Of a stretch of DNA of 64,000 nucleotides, positions 51,916 to 61,319 are shown in pieces (position 1 is the first letter of the stretch; every line of letters begins with the position of its first letter). Position numbers and translations under genes: made by a program. The notes beneath the pieces were generated by a model. The model was not told the DNA's origin, searched no databases, and worked only from the letters and a program-made list of their open reading frames with translations. The stretch is from NCBI RefSeq assembly GCF_000425485.1, contig NZ_AUDN01000023.1, positions 62,001-126,000 on the forward strand, read 5' to 3'. This DNA comes from Flavobacterium tegetincola DSM 22377 (lineage in GTDB: Bacteria > Bacteroidota > Bacteroidia > Flavobacteriales > Flavobacteriaceae).

Positions 51916-52779
51916 CTAAGCGCCAAATACTTGATTATAAGTAAATATTTCTTTGAGTCGCACTCCTTTTTCAGTTTCTTCAACAGTAATGATTTCATTA
52001 TGAGCATCGTGTTCCAGCCATAAATAGTAATTATTTTGAGCAGCTTCACGCAGAAATTTTTCTTTTTCGGGCAAAGTTAATAGCGGTCTTGTATCATAAC
52101 CCATCACGTAAGGCAAAGGCAAATGTCCTGCAGTTGGCAATAGATCAGCCATAAAACAAAGGGTTTTTTCTTGATACAGAATTTTTGGAATCATCATTTT
52201 ATCGGTATGACCGTCGGCAAAGAAAATGTCAAAATTCATATCCTCACTTTTAGACCATGCTTCAGTTCCTTTTTCAATAAAGTTCAATTGACCACTTTCC
52301 TGCATTGGCAGAATATTTTCTTTTAAAAAAGACGCCTTTTCTCTTGGATTCGGATTTGTTGCCCAATTCCAATGGTCTTTATTACTCCAAAATTTAGCAT
52401 TTTTAAAAGCAACTTCATAACCCGTTTTATCTTTGTTCCAAATAACGCTTCCGCCACAATGGTCAAAATGCAGGTGCGTCATGAAAACATCAGTAATGTC
52501 GTCTCTGTGAAAACCATATTTCGCTAGTGAAGCATCAACTGAATGTGTTCCCCAAAGTGAATAGTATCCAAAAAACTTCCCCGATTGCTTATTTCCCATT
52601 CCGTTATCTATCAGAATAAGTCTTTTTCCGTCTTCAATAAGCATGCAACGTGTGGCAATATCGATGAGGTTATTTTCGTCAGCAGGATTGGTTTTGTTCC
52701 AAATGGTTTTGGGAACAACGCCAAACATGGCACCGCCGTCTAATTTGAAATTGCCGGCTTCTATTGGATATATTTTCAT
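51916..52779 (-). CDS. MBL fold metallo-hydrolase
   Basis: A 287-residue metallo-beta-lactamase-fold enzyme. The metal motif is MTHLHFDHCGG (HxHxDH), with further ligands in FADGHTDKMM and LEHDAHNE. The N-terminus EAGNFKLDGGAMFGVVPKTIW resembles N-acyl homoserine lactonase-like and related hydrolases, but the substrate cannot be told. No signal peptide, so cytoplasmic. It is divergent from the SUF genes and has its own candidate promoter. Confidence 0.9.
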   Translation of the reverse strand: MKIYPIEAGNFKLDGGAMFGVVPKTIWNKTNPADENNLIDIATRCMLIEDGKRLILIDNGMGNKQSGKFFGYYSLWGTHSVDASLAKYGFHRDDITDVFMTHLHFDHCGGSVIWNKDKTGYEVAFKNAKFWSNKDHWNWATNPNPREKASFLKENILPMQESGQLNFIEKGTEAWSKSEDMNFDIFFADGHTDKMMIPKILYQEKTLCFMADLLPTAGHLPLPYVMGYDTRPLLTLPEKEKFLREAAQNNYYLWLEHDAHNEIITVEETEKGVRLKEIFTYNQVFGA

Positions 52780-52802
52780 TGGGATAAAGGTTTAAAATTC
52801 TC

Positions 52803-52831
52803 GTAAAGATAGGAGATTCATTTTTGAACAA
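52803..52831 (-). promoter_or_regulatory. Candidate promoter of the MBL hydrolase gene
   Basis: On the minus strand TATCTTTA (seven of eight to TAnnTTTG, 52810 to 52803) has a TTG 18 bases upstream (52831 to 52829), a good Bacteroidota spacing. Confidence 0.5.
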
Positions 52832-52953
52832 AAAATGGAATGTATTGGCATTTTTAATTTCGAATGGTGTTAAAGAATATTTTTGATTTAAAAGTCGTGG
52901 AATGCTGTTATAGTTATAACTTATCAAATCATACGTTATAATAATGTTAGGCA

Positions 52954-52985
52954 TTGGTCTAAAAAGTATAAATGACGTATCTTTG
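52954..52985 (+). promoter_or_regulatory. Candidate promoter of the suf operon
   Basis: TTG at 52954-52956 and TATCTTTG at 52978-52985 are separated by 21 bases, close to the Bacteroidota -33/-7 consensus. The ATG of the A-type carrier gene follows 28 bases on. No clear IscR or Fur-like palindrome was seen. Confidence 0.6.
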
Positions 52986-53013
52986 CACTTAATTTAGACA
53001 AAATCAATATAAC

Positions 53014-53343
53014 ATGATTAAAGTATCCGATGACGCAAGTAAGAGAATCGTTTCGATGATGCAAGAAGGCGGTTATGATGCATCTGCTGATTACGTGCGA
53101 GTTGGCGTAAAAAGTGGTGGTTGTTCAGGTCTGTCTTACGAGTTGAAATTTGACAAAGAATTAGGCGAAAACGATAAAGTTTTTGAAGATAATAACGTAA
53201 AAATTGCTGTAGAAAAAAAGTCGTTCTTGTATCTTGCAGGAACAATTTTAGAGTATTCGGGAGGTTTAAACGGAAAAGGATTTGTGTTTAATAATCCAAA
53301 TGCACAAAGAACTTGTGGTTGTGGAGAATCATTTTCTCTTTAA
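53014..53343 (+). CDS. sufA: A-type iron-sulfur carrier (SufA/IscA family)
   Basis: A 109-residue A-type carrier. The three cysteines are in SGGCSGLSYEL and TCGCGESF, the pattern that binds Fe-S clusters. It transfers clusters to apoproteins. It is the first gene of the SUF group and lies 67 bases before sufB. Whether it should be named SufA or ErpA/IscA depends on the operon; its position with sufBCD favours SufA. Confidence 0.9.
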   Translation: MIKVSDDASKRIVSMMQEGGYDASADYVRVGVKSGGCSGLSYELKFDKELGENDKVFEDNNVKIAVEKKSFLYLAGTILEYSGGLNGKGFVFNNPNAQRTCGCGESFSL

Positions 53344-53410
53344 AAACAAAAATTGAATCAATAAGATGTAAATCAGCATTTTATATCTTAGACGGTTTTA
53401 AAATAAAAAC

Positions 53411-54859
53411 ATGGCAAAATATACTGAAGACGACTTAAAAGTCGAATTAGAAAATAAAGAATACGAATACGGATTTTATACCAATTTAGAATCAGATACT
53501 TTTCCGATTGGTTTAAATGAAGATGTAGTTCGCGCAATTTCTAAAATTAAAGACGAACCAGAATGGATGACCGACTGGCGAATCGAAGCTTTTAGAGCTT
53601 GGAAACAAATGATTGAGCCAGAATGGGCAAATGTTCATTATACAAAACCAGATTTTCAAGCAATATCATATTATTCGGCACCAAAAGCGGTGGATCCAAA
53701 TAAAACTTTGGACGACGTTGACCCGGAACTTTTGGCGATGTATAAAAAGCTAGGAATTTCTGTAGATGAACAAAAGAAAATGAATAACGTAGCAATGGAT
53801 ATCGTTGTCGATTCTGTTTCTGTAGCTACGACATTCAAGAAGACATTGGCTGAAAAAGGAATTATTTTCTGTGCGATTTCTGAAGCAATTAAAGAGCATC
53901 CAGAATTAGTTCGTAAATATTTAGGAACAATTGTTCCGCAGAAAGATAATTTTTATGCTGCGTTAAATTCGGCGGTTTTCTCTGACGGAAGTTTCTGTTA
54001 CATTCCAAAAGGCGTTCGTTGCCCGATGGAATTATCTACGTATTTCCGAATCAATCAAGGAGGAACTGGTCAGTTTGAACGAACATTATTAATTGCAGAT
54101 GAAGGAAGTTACGTTTCTTATTTGGAAGGTTGTACGGCACCAAGCCGGGACGAAAATCAATTGCATGCCGCTGTTGTGGAATTAATTGCGTTAGACAATG
54201 CTGAAATTAAATATTCAACGGTTCAAAACTGGTATCCAGGAAATAAAGAAGGTAAAGGTGGGGTTTTCAACTTTGTAACCAAAAGAGGTTTGTGCGAGAA
54301 AAACGCTAAAATTTCATGGACACAAGTTGAAACAGGTTCAGCTGTTACTTGGAAATATCCATCTTGTATTTTGAAAGGTGACAATTCGGTAGGTGAATTT
54401 TACTCCATTGCCGTAACTAATAATTACCAGCAAGCCGATACAGGAACCAAGATGATTCACTTGGGAAAAAACACAAAATCAACAATTATTTCTAAAGGTA
54501 TTTCGGCTGGAAAATCACAAAACAGTTACAGAGGTTTAGTACGAATCAGTCCAAACGCTGATAATGCCAGAAACTTCTCGCAGTGTGATTCACTTTTGAT
54601 GGGAAATAATTGTGGAGCACATACTTTTCCTTACATCGAAAGTAAAAATCCTACAGCGAAAATTGAACACGAAGCAACGACAAGTAAAATTGGTGAAGAC
54701 CAAGTTTTCTATTGCAACCAGAGAGGAATTCCAACCGAAAAAGCAATTGCATTAATTGTAAACGGTTTTGGTAAAGAAGTATTGAACAAATTACCAATGG
54801 AATTTGCGGTAGAAGCTCAAAAATTACTGGAAATATCATTAGAAGGTTCAGTAGGATAA
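53411..54859 (+). CDS. sufB: Fe-S cluster assembly scaffold SufB
   Basis: A 482-residue SufB. Diagnostic parts are AISYYSAPK near the N-terminus, [56 protein letters not shown] in the beta-helix, and [20 protein letters not shown] near the C-terminus. With SufC and SufD it forms the cluster-building complex in the cytoplasm. The next gene of the set, sufC, is separated from it by a toxin-antitoxin pair rather than following directly. Confidence 0.97.
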   Translation: MAKYTEDDLKVELENKEYEYGFYTNLESDTFPIGLNEDVVRAISKIKDEPEWMTDWRIEAFRAWKQMIEPEWANVHYTKPDFQAISYYSAPKAVDPNKTLDDVDPELLAMYKKLGISVDEQKKMNNVAMDIVVDSVSVATTFKKTLAEKGIIFCAISEAIKEHPELVRKYLGTIVPQKDNFYAALNSAVFSDGSFCYIPKGVRCPMELSTYFRINQGGTGQFERTLLIADEGSYVSYLEGCTAPSRDENQLHAAVVELIALDNAEIKYSTVQNWYPGNKEGKGGVFNFVTKRGLCEKNAKISWTQVETGSAVTWKYPSCILKGDNSVGEFYSIAVTNNYQQADTGTKMIHLGKNTKSTIISKGISAGKSQNSYRGLVRISPNADNARNFSQCDSLLMGNNCGAHTFPYIESKNPTAKIEHEATTSKIGEDQVFYCNQRGIPTEKAIALIVNGFGKEVLNKLPMEFAVEAQKLLEISLEGSVG

Positions 54860-54883
54860 TTTAGAATTTAAAAATCTGATATT

Positions 54884-55090
54884 ATGGAAATTACATTAAA
54901 AAACGTAAAGAAAAAAGATTTGCCCATATTTGAATCATTGGCCAAATCCTTAGGTTTTGAAATTACCAAAAAAGAAGATAAACTTTATAATCCGGAGTTT
55001 GTAAAAAAAATTCTAGATGGTGAAAAAGATATTAAAGAAGGTAAAGGGATTACAATGACTATGGATGAGCTACACGCTTTATGCAAGTAG
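54884..55090 (+). CDS. Antitoxin-like protein of a YoeB-type pair
   Basis: A 68-residue protein (MEITLKNVKKKDLPIFESLAKSLGFEITKK...) typical of the DUF2683-like antitoxins that accompany Txe/YoeB toxins in Bacteroidota: a short beta/helix N-terminus and a flexible C-terminal MTMDELHALCK tail suited to bind the toxin. It overlaps the toxin gene by ten bases, the usual layout. It sits 24 bases after sufB. Confidence 0.8.
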   Translation: MEITLKNVKKKDLPIFESLAKSLGFEITKKEDKLYNPEFVKKILDGEKDIKEGKGITMTMDELHALCK

Positions 55091-55353
55091 TATTAACTCC
55101 CAGAGCCAAAAAGGAATTAGATTTTTGGGCAAAGTCAGGAAACAAAGGAATTTTGAAAAAAATTGTTTTATTGATAGACGATATTCAATTACACCCTTAT
55201 TCTGGAATAGGAAAGCCGGAACAATTAAAATATGATTTAGCAAATAGGTGGTCGAGAAGAATTGACAAAGAACATCGATTGGTTTACAGAATGACAGACG
55301 AAAATAATATAGAAATCTTAAATATATTGTCACTTAAAGGACATTACGAATAA
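55081..55353 (+). CDS. YoeB/Txe family toxin (endoribonuclease)
   Basis: A 90-residue toxin of the RelE/YoeB fold: VLTPRAKKELDFWAKSG at the N-terminus, HPYSGIGKPEQLKYDLANRWSRRIDKEHRLVYRM in the core, and the ILSLKGHYE end. The conserved glutamate (PEQLK), arginine (HRLVYR) and C-terminal histidine-tyrosine (GHY) of active YoeB are all present. YoeB cleaves mRNA at the ribosomal A site. It lies between antitoxin and sufC, whose ATG follows one base after its stop. Confidence 0.88.
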   Translation: MQVVLTPRAKKELDFWAKSGNKGILKKIVLLIDDIQLHPYSGIGKPEQLKYDLANRWSRRIDKEHRLVYRMTDENNIEILNILSLKGHYE

Positions 55354-55354
55354 T

Positions 55355-56101
55355 ATGTTAAAAATAGAAAATTTACACGCTTCAATTGAAGACAAAGAGA
55401 TATTAAAAGGAATCAATCTTGAGATCAAAGCTGGCGAAGTACATGCTATCATGGGACCAAACGGTTCAGGTAAAAGTACACTTTCGGCGGTAATTGCAGG
55501 AAACGAAACTTATACAGTTACGGAAGGTTCTGTATCATTAGATGGCGAGGATTTGGCTGATTTGGCTCCGGAAGAGAGAGCTCATAAAGGAGTATTCTTA
55601 TCGTTTCAATACCCTGTTGAAATTCCTGGAGTTTCGGTAACCAACTTCATGAAAACGGCAATTAACGAGAACCGTAAAGCAAACGGAAAAGAAGATATGC
55701 CGGCAAACGAGATGTTGAAATTAATTCGTGAGAAATCAGAATTATTGGAAATCGACCGTAAATTCTTGTCTCGTTCATTAAACGAAGGTTTTTCAGGTGG
55801 AGAAAAGAAAAGAAACGAAATTTTTCAAATGGCTATGTTAGAGCCTAAAATCGCCATTTTAGATGAAACCGATTCAGGTTTAGATATCGATGCTTTGCGA
55901 ATTGTGGCAAACGGTGTGAATAAGTTGAAAAACGAAAACAACGCGGTTTTAGTAATCACACATTACCAAAGACTTCTAGATTATATCATTCCGGATTTCG
56001 TTCACGTTTTATACAACGGAAAAATCGTGAAATCAGGCGGAAAAGAACTGGCTCACGAGTTAGAAGAACGTGGTTACGATTGGATTAAAGCGGAAAACTA
56101 G
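55355..56101 (+). CDS. sufC: SufC ABC-type ATPase for Fe-S assembly
   Basis: A 248-residue ABC ATPase. Walker A GPNGSGKST at about residues 34-42, signature LNEGFSGGEKKRNEIFQM, Walker B IAILDETDSGLDIDAL, and the SufC-specific VFLSFQYPVEIPGVS. It powers the SufBCD scaffold. Its start lies directly after the toxin gene, so its translation may be coupled to that unit. Confidence 0.97.
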   Translation: MLKIENLHASIEDKEILKGINLEIKAGEVHAIMGPNGSGKSTLSAVIAGNETYTVTEGSVSLDGEDLADLAPEERAHKGVFLSFQYPVEIPGVSVTNFMKTAINENRKANGKEDMPANEMLKLIREKSELLEIDRKFLSRSLNEGFSGGEKKRNEIFQMAMLEPKIAILDETDSGLDIDALRIVANGVNKLKNENNAVLVITHYQRLLDYIIPDFVHVLYNGKIVKSGGKELAHELEERGYDWIKAEN

Positions 56102-56110
56102 TTTAAAAAT

Positions 56111-56175
56111 GTTGTCAGTTCGCAGTTGTCAGTTTTCAGTATGGAACCGACAACTGAGAACTGACGACCGACAAC
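56111..56175. repeat. Imperfect palindrome between sufC and sufD
   Basis: GTTGTCAGTT at the left end pairs with the AACTGACGACCGACAAC region at the right end with a few mismatches; CAGTTGTCAGTTTTCAG repeats internally. Repeats of this kind (TCAGTTTTCAG) are common between Flavobacterium genes, from general knowledge. It could act as a folded mRNA spacer between sufC and sufD. Confidence 0.55.
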
Positions 56176-56181
56176 AAAATT

Positions 56182-57498
56182 ATGGAATTAAAAGAAAAAC
56201 TCATATCATCATTCATGGCATTTGAAGAACGTGTGGACGTCAATGACTCCTTGCACGACATTCGAATCAATGCGATGAAGAACTTTGAAAATAATGGATT
56301 TCCTACCAAAAAAGAGGAAGCTTGGAAATACACGTCGTTAAATTCAGTTTTGAAAAACGATTTTAGTGTATTCCCTAAAAACGAAAATAGCATTCAATAT
56401 TCGGATGTAAAGAAATATTATTTACACGAAATTGACACGTATAAAGTCGTTTTTGTAGATGGTGTATTCAGCTCATTTTTGTCTTCTACAACGCATGATG
56501 GGATTGACGTTTGTTTGATGGCTTCTGCATTGACAAAGCCAAAATACAAAATGATTATTGATACGTATTTCAACCAAATTGCTCAAAAAGACGACAGTTT
56601 AACTTCGTTGAATACCGCTTTTGCAATGGAAGGAGCTTACATCAACATTCCAAAAAACAAAGTTGCAGATAAACCTATTGAGATTATCAATTTCTCTACA
56701 GGAACAGAAGCGGCACTATTGGTTCAACCAAGAAACTTGATTATTGTGGGCGAAAACTCACATGTACAAATCATCGAGCGTCACCAATCGTTGAACTCAA
56801 ATCCGGTATTGACCAATTCTGTAACTGAAATTTTTGCTGCAAAAAGAGCGATTGTAGATTACTACAAAATCCAGAACGATACGATTGAAGCTTCGTTGGT
56901 AGACAATACTTATATTGCGCAAAAGCAACAAAGTAATGTTTCGGTTCATACATTTTCTTTTGGTGGAAACATCACCAGAAATAATTTGAATTTCTACCAT
57001 CAAGGTGAACACATCGAAAGCACGCTAAAAGGGATTACTATTATCGAAGGTAAACAACACGTGGACCACCATACTTTAGTGCAACACGCGACGCCAAATT
57101 GCGAAAGCCACCAGAATTATAAAACGATTCTTGGCGACCGTTCTACAGGTGTTTTCAATGGAAAAATATTCGTCGAAAAAGAAGCACAGAAAACAGATGC
57201 TTTTCAGCAAAATAACAATATTTTATTGAGTGATAAAGCGACAATAAATGCAAAACCACAATTGGAAATTTTCGCAGATGATGTGAAATGTTCCCACGGT
57301 TGTACGATTGGTCAACTGGACGAAACAGCAATGTTTTACATGCAATCTCGTGGAATTCCAAAGAAAGAAGCGAAAGCATTATTGATGTACGCGTTTTCGA
57401 ATGACGTGATTCAAAGTATTAAAATACCTGAATTGAAAGCGAGAATTACAAAGATTATTGCAAATAAATTAGGCGTTAATATGGGATTTGATTTGTAG
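56182..57498 (+). CDS. sufD: Fe-S cluster assembly protein SufD
   Basis: A 438-residue SufD. The N-terminus AFEERVDVNDSLHDIRINAMKNFENNGFPTKKEEAWKYTSL is characteristic; the core has the SufB/D beta-helix (NFSTGTEAALLVQPRNLIIVGENSHVQIIERH) and the C-terminus holds DVKCSHGCTIGQLDETAMFYMQSRGI, with the conserved CSHGxT. With SufB and SufC it forms the scaffold. The stop is followed by a strong terminator, so the first SUF unit ends here. Confidence 0.96.
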   Translation: MELKEKLISSFMAFEERVDVNDSLHDIRINAMKNFENNGFPTKKEEAWKYTSLNSVLKNDFSVFPKNENSIQYSDVKKYYLHEIDTYKVVFVDGVFSSFLSSTTHDGIDVCLMASALTKPKYKMIIDTYFNQIAQKDDSLTSLNTAFAMEGAYINIPKNKVADKPIEIINFSTGTEAALLVQPRNLIIVGENSHVQIIERHQSLNSNPVLTNSVTEIFAAKRAIVDYYKIQNDTIEASLVDNTYIAQKQQSNVSVHTFSFGGNITRNNLNFYHQGEHIESTLKGITIIEGKQHVDHHTLVQHATPNCESHQNYKTILGDRSTGVFNGKIFVEKEAQKTDAFQQNNNILLSDKATINAKPQLEIFADDVKCSHGCTIGQLDETAMFYMQSRGIPKKEAKALLMYAFSNDVIQSIKIPELKARITKIIANKLGVNMGFDL

Positions 57499-57527
57499 AT
57501 TTTAAACGCAAAGTTCGCTACGATTTA

Positions 57528-57578
57528 CGCAAAGGACGCAAAGTTTATTAATTAACTTTGCGTCCTTTGCGGTTTTTT
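57528..57578 (+). terminator. Strong terminator after sufD
   Basis: A perfect 18-bp stem (CGCAAAGGACGCAAAGTT and complement) with an eight-base loop is followed by TTTTTT. It probably ends both the sufD transcript and, from the other side, limits read-through. The CGCAAAGGACGCAAAG words belong to a frequent Bacteroidota repeat type. Confidence 0.85.
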
Positions 57579-57618
57579 ACTTTGTGTTCTTTGCGGTTAA
57601 TATAACTTTAATCGAAAA

Positions 57619-58965
57619 TTACTTCTCAAAACTCCCTAAAACCCCCTTCAAAAACCCATTAAAGTCAAACGATTCATCATCCGTCAAACCCATTCGAACA
57701 ATCACCAAATCTTTCGATGGAATTACAATCACTTTTTGACCTTGAAAACCACTGGCATAATACATATCTCGAGGAGCATCTGGATATTTTCCACTCGAAT
57801 TTAACCAAAAATGTCCGCCGTATTTTCCGTCAGAAGTTGGAGTAGGCGTTGCTACATATTTTGACCAAGAAGCATCAAATAATTGTTCTCCTAACCAATT
57901 TCCGTTATGTAAATAAAGCAATCCAAACTTTGCCCAATCTCTAGTTGTTGCCCAAGCATAAGAAGAACCAACGTAATTTCCTGTCATGTCCGTTTCCACA
58001 ACCATTGAGTACATTCCGATTTTATCAATCAACGACCAATACCAAAAATCCAAATATTCTTGATGGGTTTTAAATTGATTTCGCACTATTTTTGAAAGTA
58101 AGTTTGATGTTCCAGAGGAGTAATTCCAACTTGCATTTGGCTTGCCAAAAAGTGGTTTGTCGAGTTGCACTTGACCCATATCTTTTGCTTGGAAAAGCAT
58201 TTTTGTCGCGTCACAAATCCGGTCGTATTTTTCTTCCCATTCTAAACCAGAGTTCATTTGGATTAAATTATGTGTCGTAATTTTGGCTCGTTCATCAGCT
58301 TTCCATTCAGCTATTGGAGCGGGTTTATTGATGTCAAATTTATTTTGATATTGCAAAATTCCAAAGTACGTTGCTGTAATACTTTTAGTCATCGACCAAC
58401 CTAAAATTCTGGAATCTTTGGAGAAACCGTCGGCATATTTTTCTATAAGTAAATGGTCTTTGTGCAAAATTACTACTGAACGTGTTCTTTTTTCGAAAGC
58501 ATCACCTTCATCAAATGCATTGTCAACAGCTTTCTGAAGTTTAGAATAATCTACAGTTGAAAAAGTCGAATCTTTAGGTTCATTTGTGCCAAAAGGATAC
58601 GGAAAATTAATCTTTGGTTGAACACGATTTGGTACCAAATAAGGTTTTGTTACATCAAAATCTTCGTCAATAAGCATTGAACCCAAACCTTCCCGGTAAA
58701 TAGCTTTCCTTTTTTGCAAACCAAAAACAGATGAGGTTGCTGATTTTTCTGCATCTAAAATGCTATTATTTGCCAAACGAATCAGTTTGATGTCATTGTC
58801 TGATTTCTCAATCAATTCCAGCGAACGATGGTCTATAAAATGAGCCGAAGCCACACTTTTTGCCGAAAAACCTGAAATCAATTCGAGTTTAGGATAATTG
58901 GTATAACCGGCATATAAGATGCCAATTAAAATTAAAACGGACACAACCTTGACTATTTTTTTCAT
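57619..58965 (-). CDS. Serine hydrolase (beta-lactamase family, class C-like)
   Basis: A 448-residue protein with an N-terminal signal or membrane segment (KKIVKVVSVLILIGILYAGY). The SxxK motif is SMTKS in LGWSMTKSITATYFG, and the YxN-equivalent is YSSGTSNLL (Tyr-Ser-Ser). This is the Beta-lactamase (PF00144) family that also covers carboxypeptidases and esterases. It lies between sufD and the DUF2157-like genes, opposite in strand, without a visible link to Fe-S assembly. Antibiotic resistance is not implied. Confidence 0.88.
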   Translation of the reverse strand: MKKIVKVVSVLILIGILYAGYTNYPKLELISGFSAKSVASAHFIDHRSLELIEKSDNDIKLIRLANNSILDAEKSATSSVFGLQKRKAIYREGLGSMLIDEDFDVTKPYLVPNRVQPKINFPYPFGTNEPKDSTFSTVDYSKLQKAVDNAFDEGDAFEKRTRSVVILHKDHLLIEKYADGFSKDSRILGWSMTKSITATYFGILQYQNKFDINKPAPIAEWKADERAKITTHNLIQMNSGLEWEEKYDRICDATKMLFQAKDMGQVQLDKPLFGKPNASWNYSSGTSNLLSKIVRNQFKTHQEYLDFWYWSLIDKIGMYSMVVETDMTGNYVGSSYAWATTRDWAKFGLLYLHNGNWLGEQLFDASWSKYVATPTPTSDGKYGGHFWLNSSGKYPDAPRDMYYASGFQGQKVIVIPSKDLVIVRMGLTDDESFDFNGFLKGVLGSFEK

Positions 58966-59029
58966 CTAAAAACTATTTTGAAAGGCAAGATAAGTTTTTT
59001 TAACAAATTAAAACTAAAGTGTATTTGTT

Positions 59030-59037
59030 TATCTTTG
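59030..59037 (+). promoter_or_regulatory. Candidate -7 box for the DUF2157-like pair
   Basis: TATCTTTG matches TAnnTTTG and ends 19 bases before the ATG at 59057. No good -33 TTG was found. Confidence 0.5.
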
Positions 59038-59056
59038 AAGAAATTCCACATAAAGT

Positions 59057-60040
59057 ATGAATAAAATTTATGACTTATTACACGCCAAAAACCTAATCAG
59101 CAAAGAGCAACATCAGGCAATTGAGGAATACAGTAAACTGCAATTATTTTCTATAAGAAATGAGTTGCTTTTTTTGCTTTACATCTCTATTTTATTATTT
59201 ACCACAGGTGTTGGAATTATTATTTATAAAAATATCGATACGATTGGGCATACCATTTTACTCATTTTACTTGCAGTAGCAACGGCACTTTGTCTTTATT
59301 TTTGTAAAAAGAAAGCGGTAGGATTTTCTAAAGATGAGGTTAAGTTTGAAAATCCACTGTATGAATATTTAGTGCTTTTTACAACGATTCTGATGTGTAC
59401 GTTTATTGGTTATTTTCAGTATAACTTAAATTTTCAAGACAGTAATTACAGTGTGGCAACGCTAGTTTCGGCGGTGGCTGCTTTAGGTATGGCGTATTAT
59501 TTTGATAATAAAAGTGCTTTGACCATTGGAATTACAGCTTTGGGAAGTTTTATTGGTCTTTCCATTCAGGTGCAAACGCTTATCGATAATGATAATTTTG
59601 ACGATCCTAGAATACTCTTTTCGGGACTTGTATTTGGCGGATTATTAATGCTATGGCAATTTTTGTCGGATAAGTATGCAGTGAAAACGCATTTTAGCTT
59701 TGTAATACTCACGTTCGCTTTACATCTTTTAGCTTTAAGTTGCTTTGGTGGCTATTTCCAAAATGGATTTTGGATTATATACCTAGCAATTTTGGCCGCT
59801 GTTTTGTATTATTTTTATTTAAAAAGCGTTCAGTTTAAAGCCATATCGTGGTACTCATTTGTTTTGATTTATGGCTATTTTGGTGCGAACATACTCTTAT
59901 TTAAAGTTCTAGAAAGTATTGATTTAGATTTAATTTATGGTTTCATTCCCATCTTATCACCATTTTATTTTATAGGTTCCATCATATTGTTTGTCAAATT
60001 AATCAGAGACTTTAAAAAGAAAATCAATGTTAGCGAGTAA
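59057..60040 (+). CDS. DUF2157-like multi-pass membrane protein
   Basis: A 327-residue protein with an N-terminal soluble helix (NKIYDLLHAKNLISKEQHQAIEEYSKL) followed by about nine membrane helices. The layout and the short cytosolic head resemble DUF2157 proteins, which occur widely with unknown function. It overlaps the next gene by 14 bases, and the two have the same overall design, so they are probably partners in one membrane complex. Confidence 0.68.
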   Translation: MNKIYDLLHAKNLISKEQHQAIEEYSKLQLFSIRNELLFLLYISILLFTTGVGIIIYKNIDTIGHTILLILLAVATALCLYFCKKKAVGFSKDEVKFENPLYEYLVLFTTILMCTFIGYFQYNLNFQDSNYSVATLVSAVAALGMAYYFDNKSALTIGITALGSFIGLSIQVQTLIDNDNFDDPRILFSGLVFGGLLMLWQFLSDKYAVKTHFSFVILTFALHLLALSCFGGYFQNGFWIIYLAILAAVLYYFYLKSVQFKAISWYSFVLIYGYFGANILLFKVLESIDLDLIYGFIPILSPFYFIGSIILFVKLIRDFKKKINVSE

Positions 60041-61190
60041 TCACAATCATATAGAAAACTATTTTCTTATCGAAGAATTAGTGCTTTTGGAACGTCAGGA
60101 ATTTATTTCAAAAGAACAGTTAGCGCAACTGAAGAAAAGTACAGTTACAGCAAAAACCAATTCTAATATTCTACTGCGATTTGCATTTTTCCTCTTGGGA
60201 AATTTTGTCATTTCATCTGTATTGGGTGTCTTTGCATTCATTTTAACCACGCTTTCTGGCCAAGAGGCTTTTGCTTTTTGGTTTCTTGTTGGTGCAATTG
60301 GATGCGTTGTTGCAGCTGAATTTATTTACATTGGAAACTATTTTGCTTATGGTTTTGACGATTCATTCATTTTATCAATCACGCTTTTTTTTACGATAGC
60401 TGTTGGAATTTTTACTGAAGACGTAACGGCTACATTGGCTGCATTAGTTATTTCCAATATCGTCTGCACGATCCGATATGTTCATGTACCGTCGGTGTTT
60501 TTTGGATTGATAGGACTAATTGGCTTGGTGGGTTATGCAGTAATTGAAGAACGAATTTTACCCTCTTACTATCTACCAATTGTACTATTCATTATCGCTG
60601 TAGCATTGTACTTCTTACAAAGCATAATGTCGAAGTCCAACAAAAATTTAATTTATACAAATGTGTTTCTGATTATAAAAATCATGAGTTTGGCTTTTGG
60701 TTATGCTGCTCTAAACTATTTTGTAGTTAGGGAATTGTCTGAAAGCTTGTTGAGCATGGAAATAGTACCAAATCAAGACATTCCATTTTCTGAACTATTT
60801 TACATTGCCACATTTGCACTTCCACTTTTTTATATTTTTATCGGATTAAAAAAGAGGGATCGCGTATTTCTTTGGATGGGATTAGTGACTTTGTCCCTTG
60901 GATTTGCTAGTATTCGGTATTATTACTACTTTTTACCAGTAGAAGTAGCGCTGATGGTAGGCGGAAGCATCCTTTTTGCGATGGTCTATTTTTCCATTCG
61001 AAAATTTAAAGAAAGTGCGGTTGGAATTACGTTCAAGGAAGATAAGAGTTTGAATCCAATGGCATTTGCCGCAGTCCAAGCTCTTCTAGTTAATGCAAAT
61101 GTAAATACACAAACGGTGTCTTCGGAACAGGCTCCAATGGAATTTGGTGGTGGCGAGTTCAGTGGAAGTGGAAGCGGCGGTAGTTACTAA
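60027..61190 (+). CDS. Multi-pass membrane protein with glycine-rich C-terminus
   Basis: A 387-residue protein with an N-terminal helical head (NYFLIEELVLLERQEFISKEQLAQLKK) similar to the upstream protein's, about ten membrane helices, and a C-terminal tail ending GGGEFSGSGSGGSY. Gly/Ser tails of this sort occur on TPM-domain and other Bacteroidota membrane proteins. I cannot name a family. The shared head suggests an old duplication of the upstream gene. Confidence 0.65.
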   Translation: MLASNHNHIENYFLIEELVLLERQEFISKEQLAQLKKSTVTAKTNSNILLRFAFFLLGNFVISSVLGVFAFILTTLSGQEAFAFWFLVGAIGCVVAAEFIYIGNYFAYGFDDSFILSITLFFTIAVGIFTEDVTATLAALVISNIVCTIRYVHVPSVFFGLIGLIGLVGYAVIEERILPSYYLPIVLFIIAVALYFLQSIMSKSNKNLIYTNVFLIIKIMSLAFGYAALNYFVVRELSESLLSMEIVPNQDIPFSELFYIATFALPLFYIFIGLKKRDRVFLWMGLVTLSLGFASIRYYYYFLPVEVALMVGGSILFAMVYFSIRKFKESAVGITFKEDKSLNPMAFAAVQALLVNANVNTQTVSSEQAPMEFGGGEFSGSGSGGSY

Positions 61191-61287
61191 AAACCAACGG
61201 TTGAAATAAGTACCAAATCAATATTGTCTGAACCAATTCTATAGAATTATTAACACCGTTTTACACGTCGTTGAGTTGAAATTTTAG

Positions 61288-61295
61288 TACTTTTG
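61288..61295 (+). promoter_or_regulatory. Candidate -7 box for sufS
   Basis: TACTTTTG matches TAnnTTTG and ends 24 bases before the sufS ATG; a TTG at 61271 is only 14 bases upstream of it, which is shorter than ideal for a -33 element. Confidence 0.45.
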
Positions 61296-61319
61296 TATTT
61301 AGATTTTATCTAAATAATT

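Noticed and set aside
57619..58965. Antibiotic-resistance beta-lactamase
   Set aside because: SxxK and YSS motifs are shared by many carboxypeptidases and esterases of the same family; no resistance-specific feature is visible.
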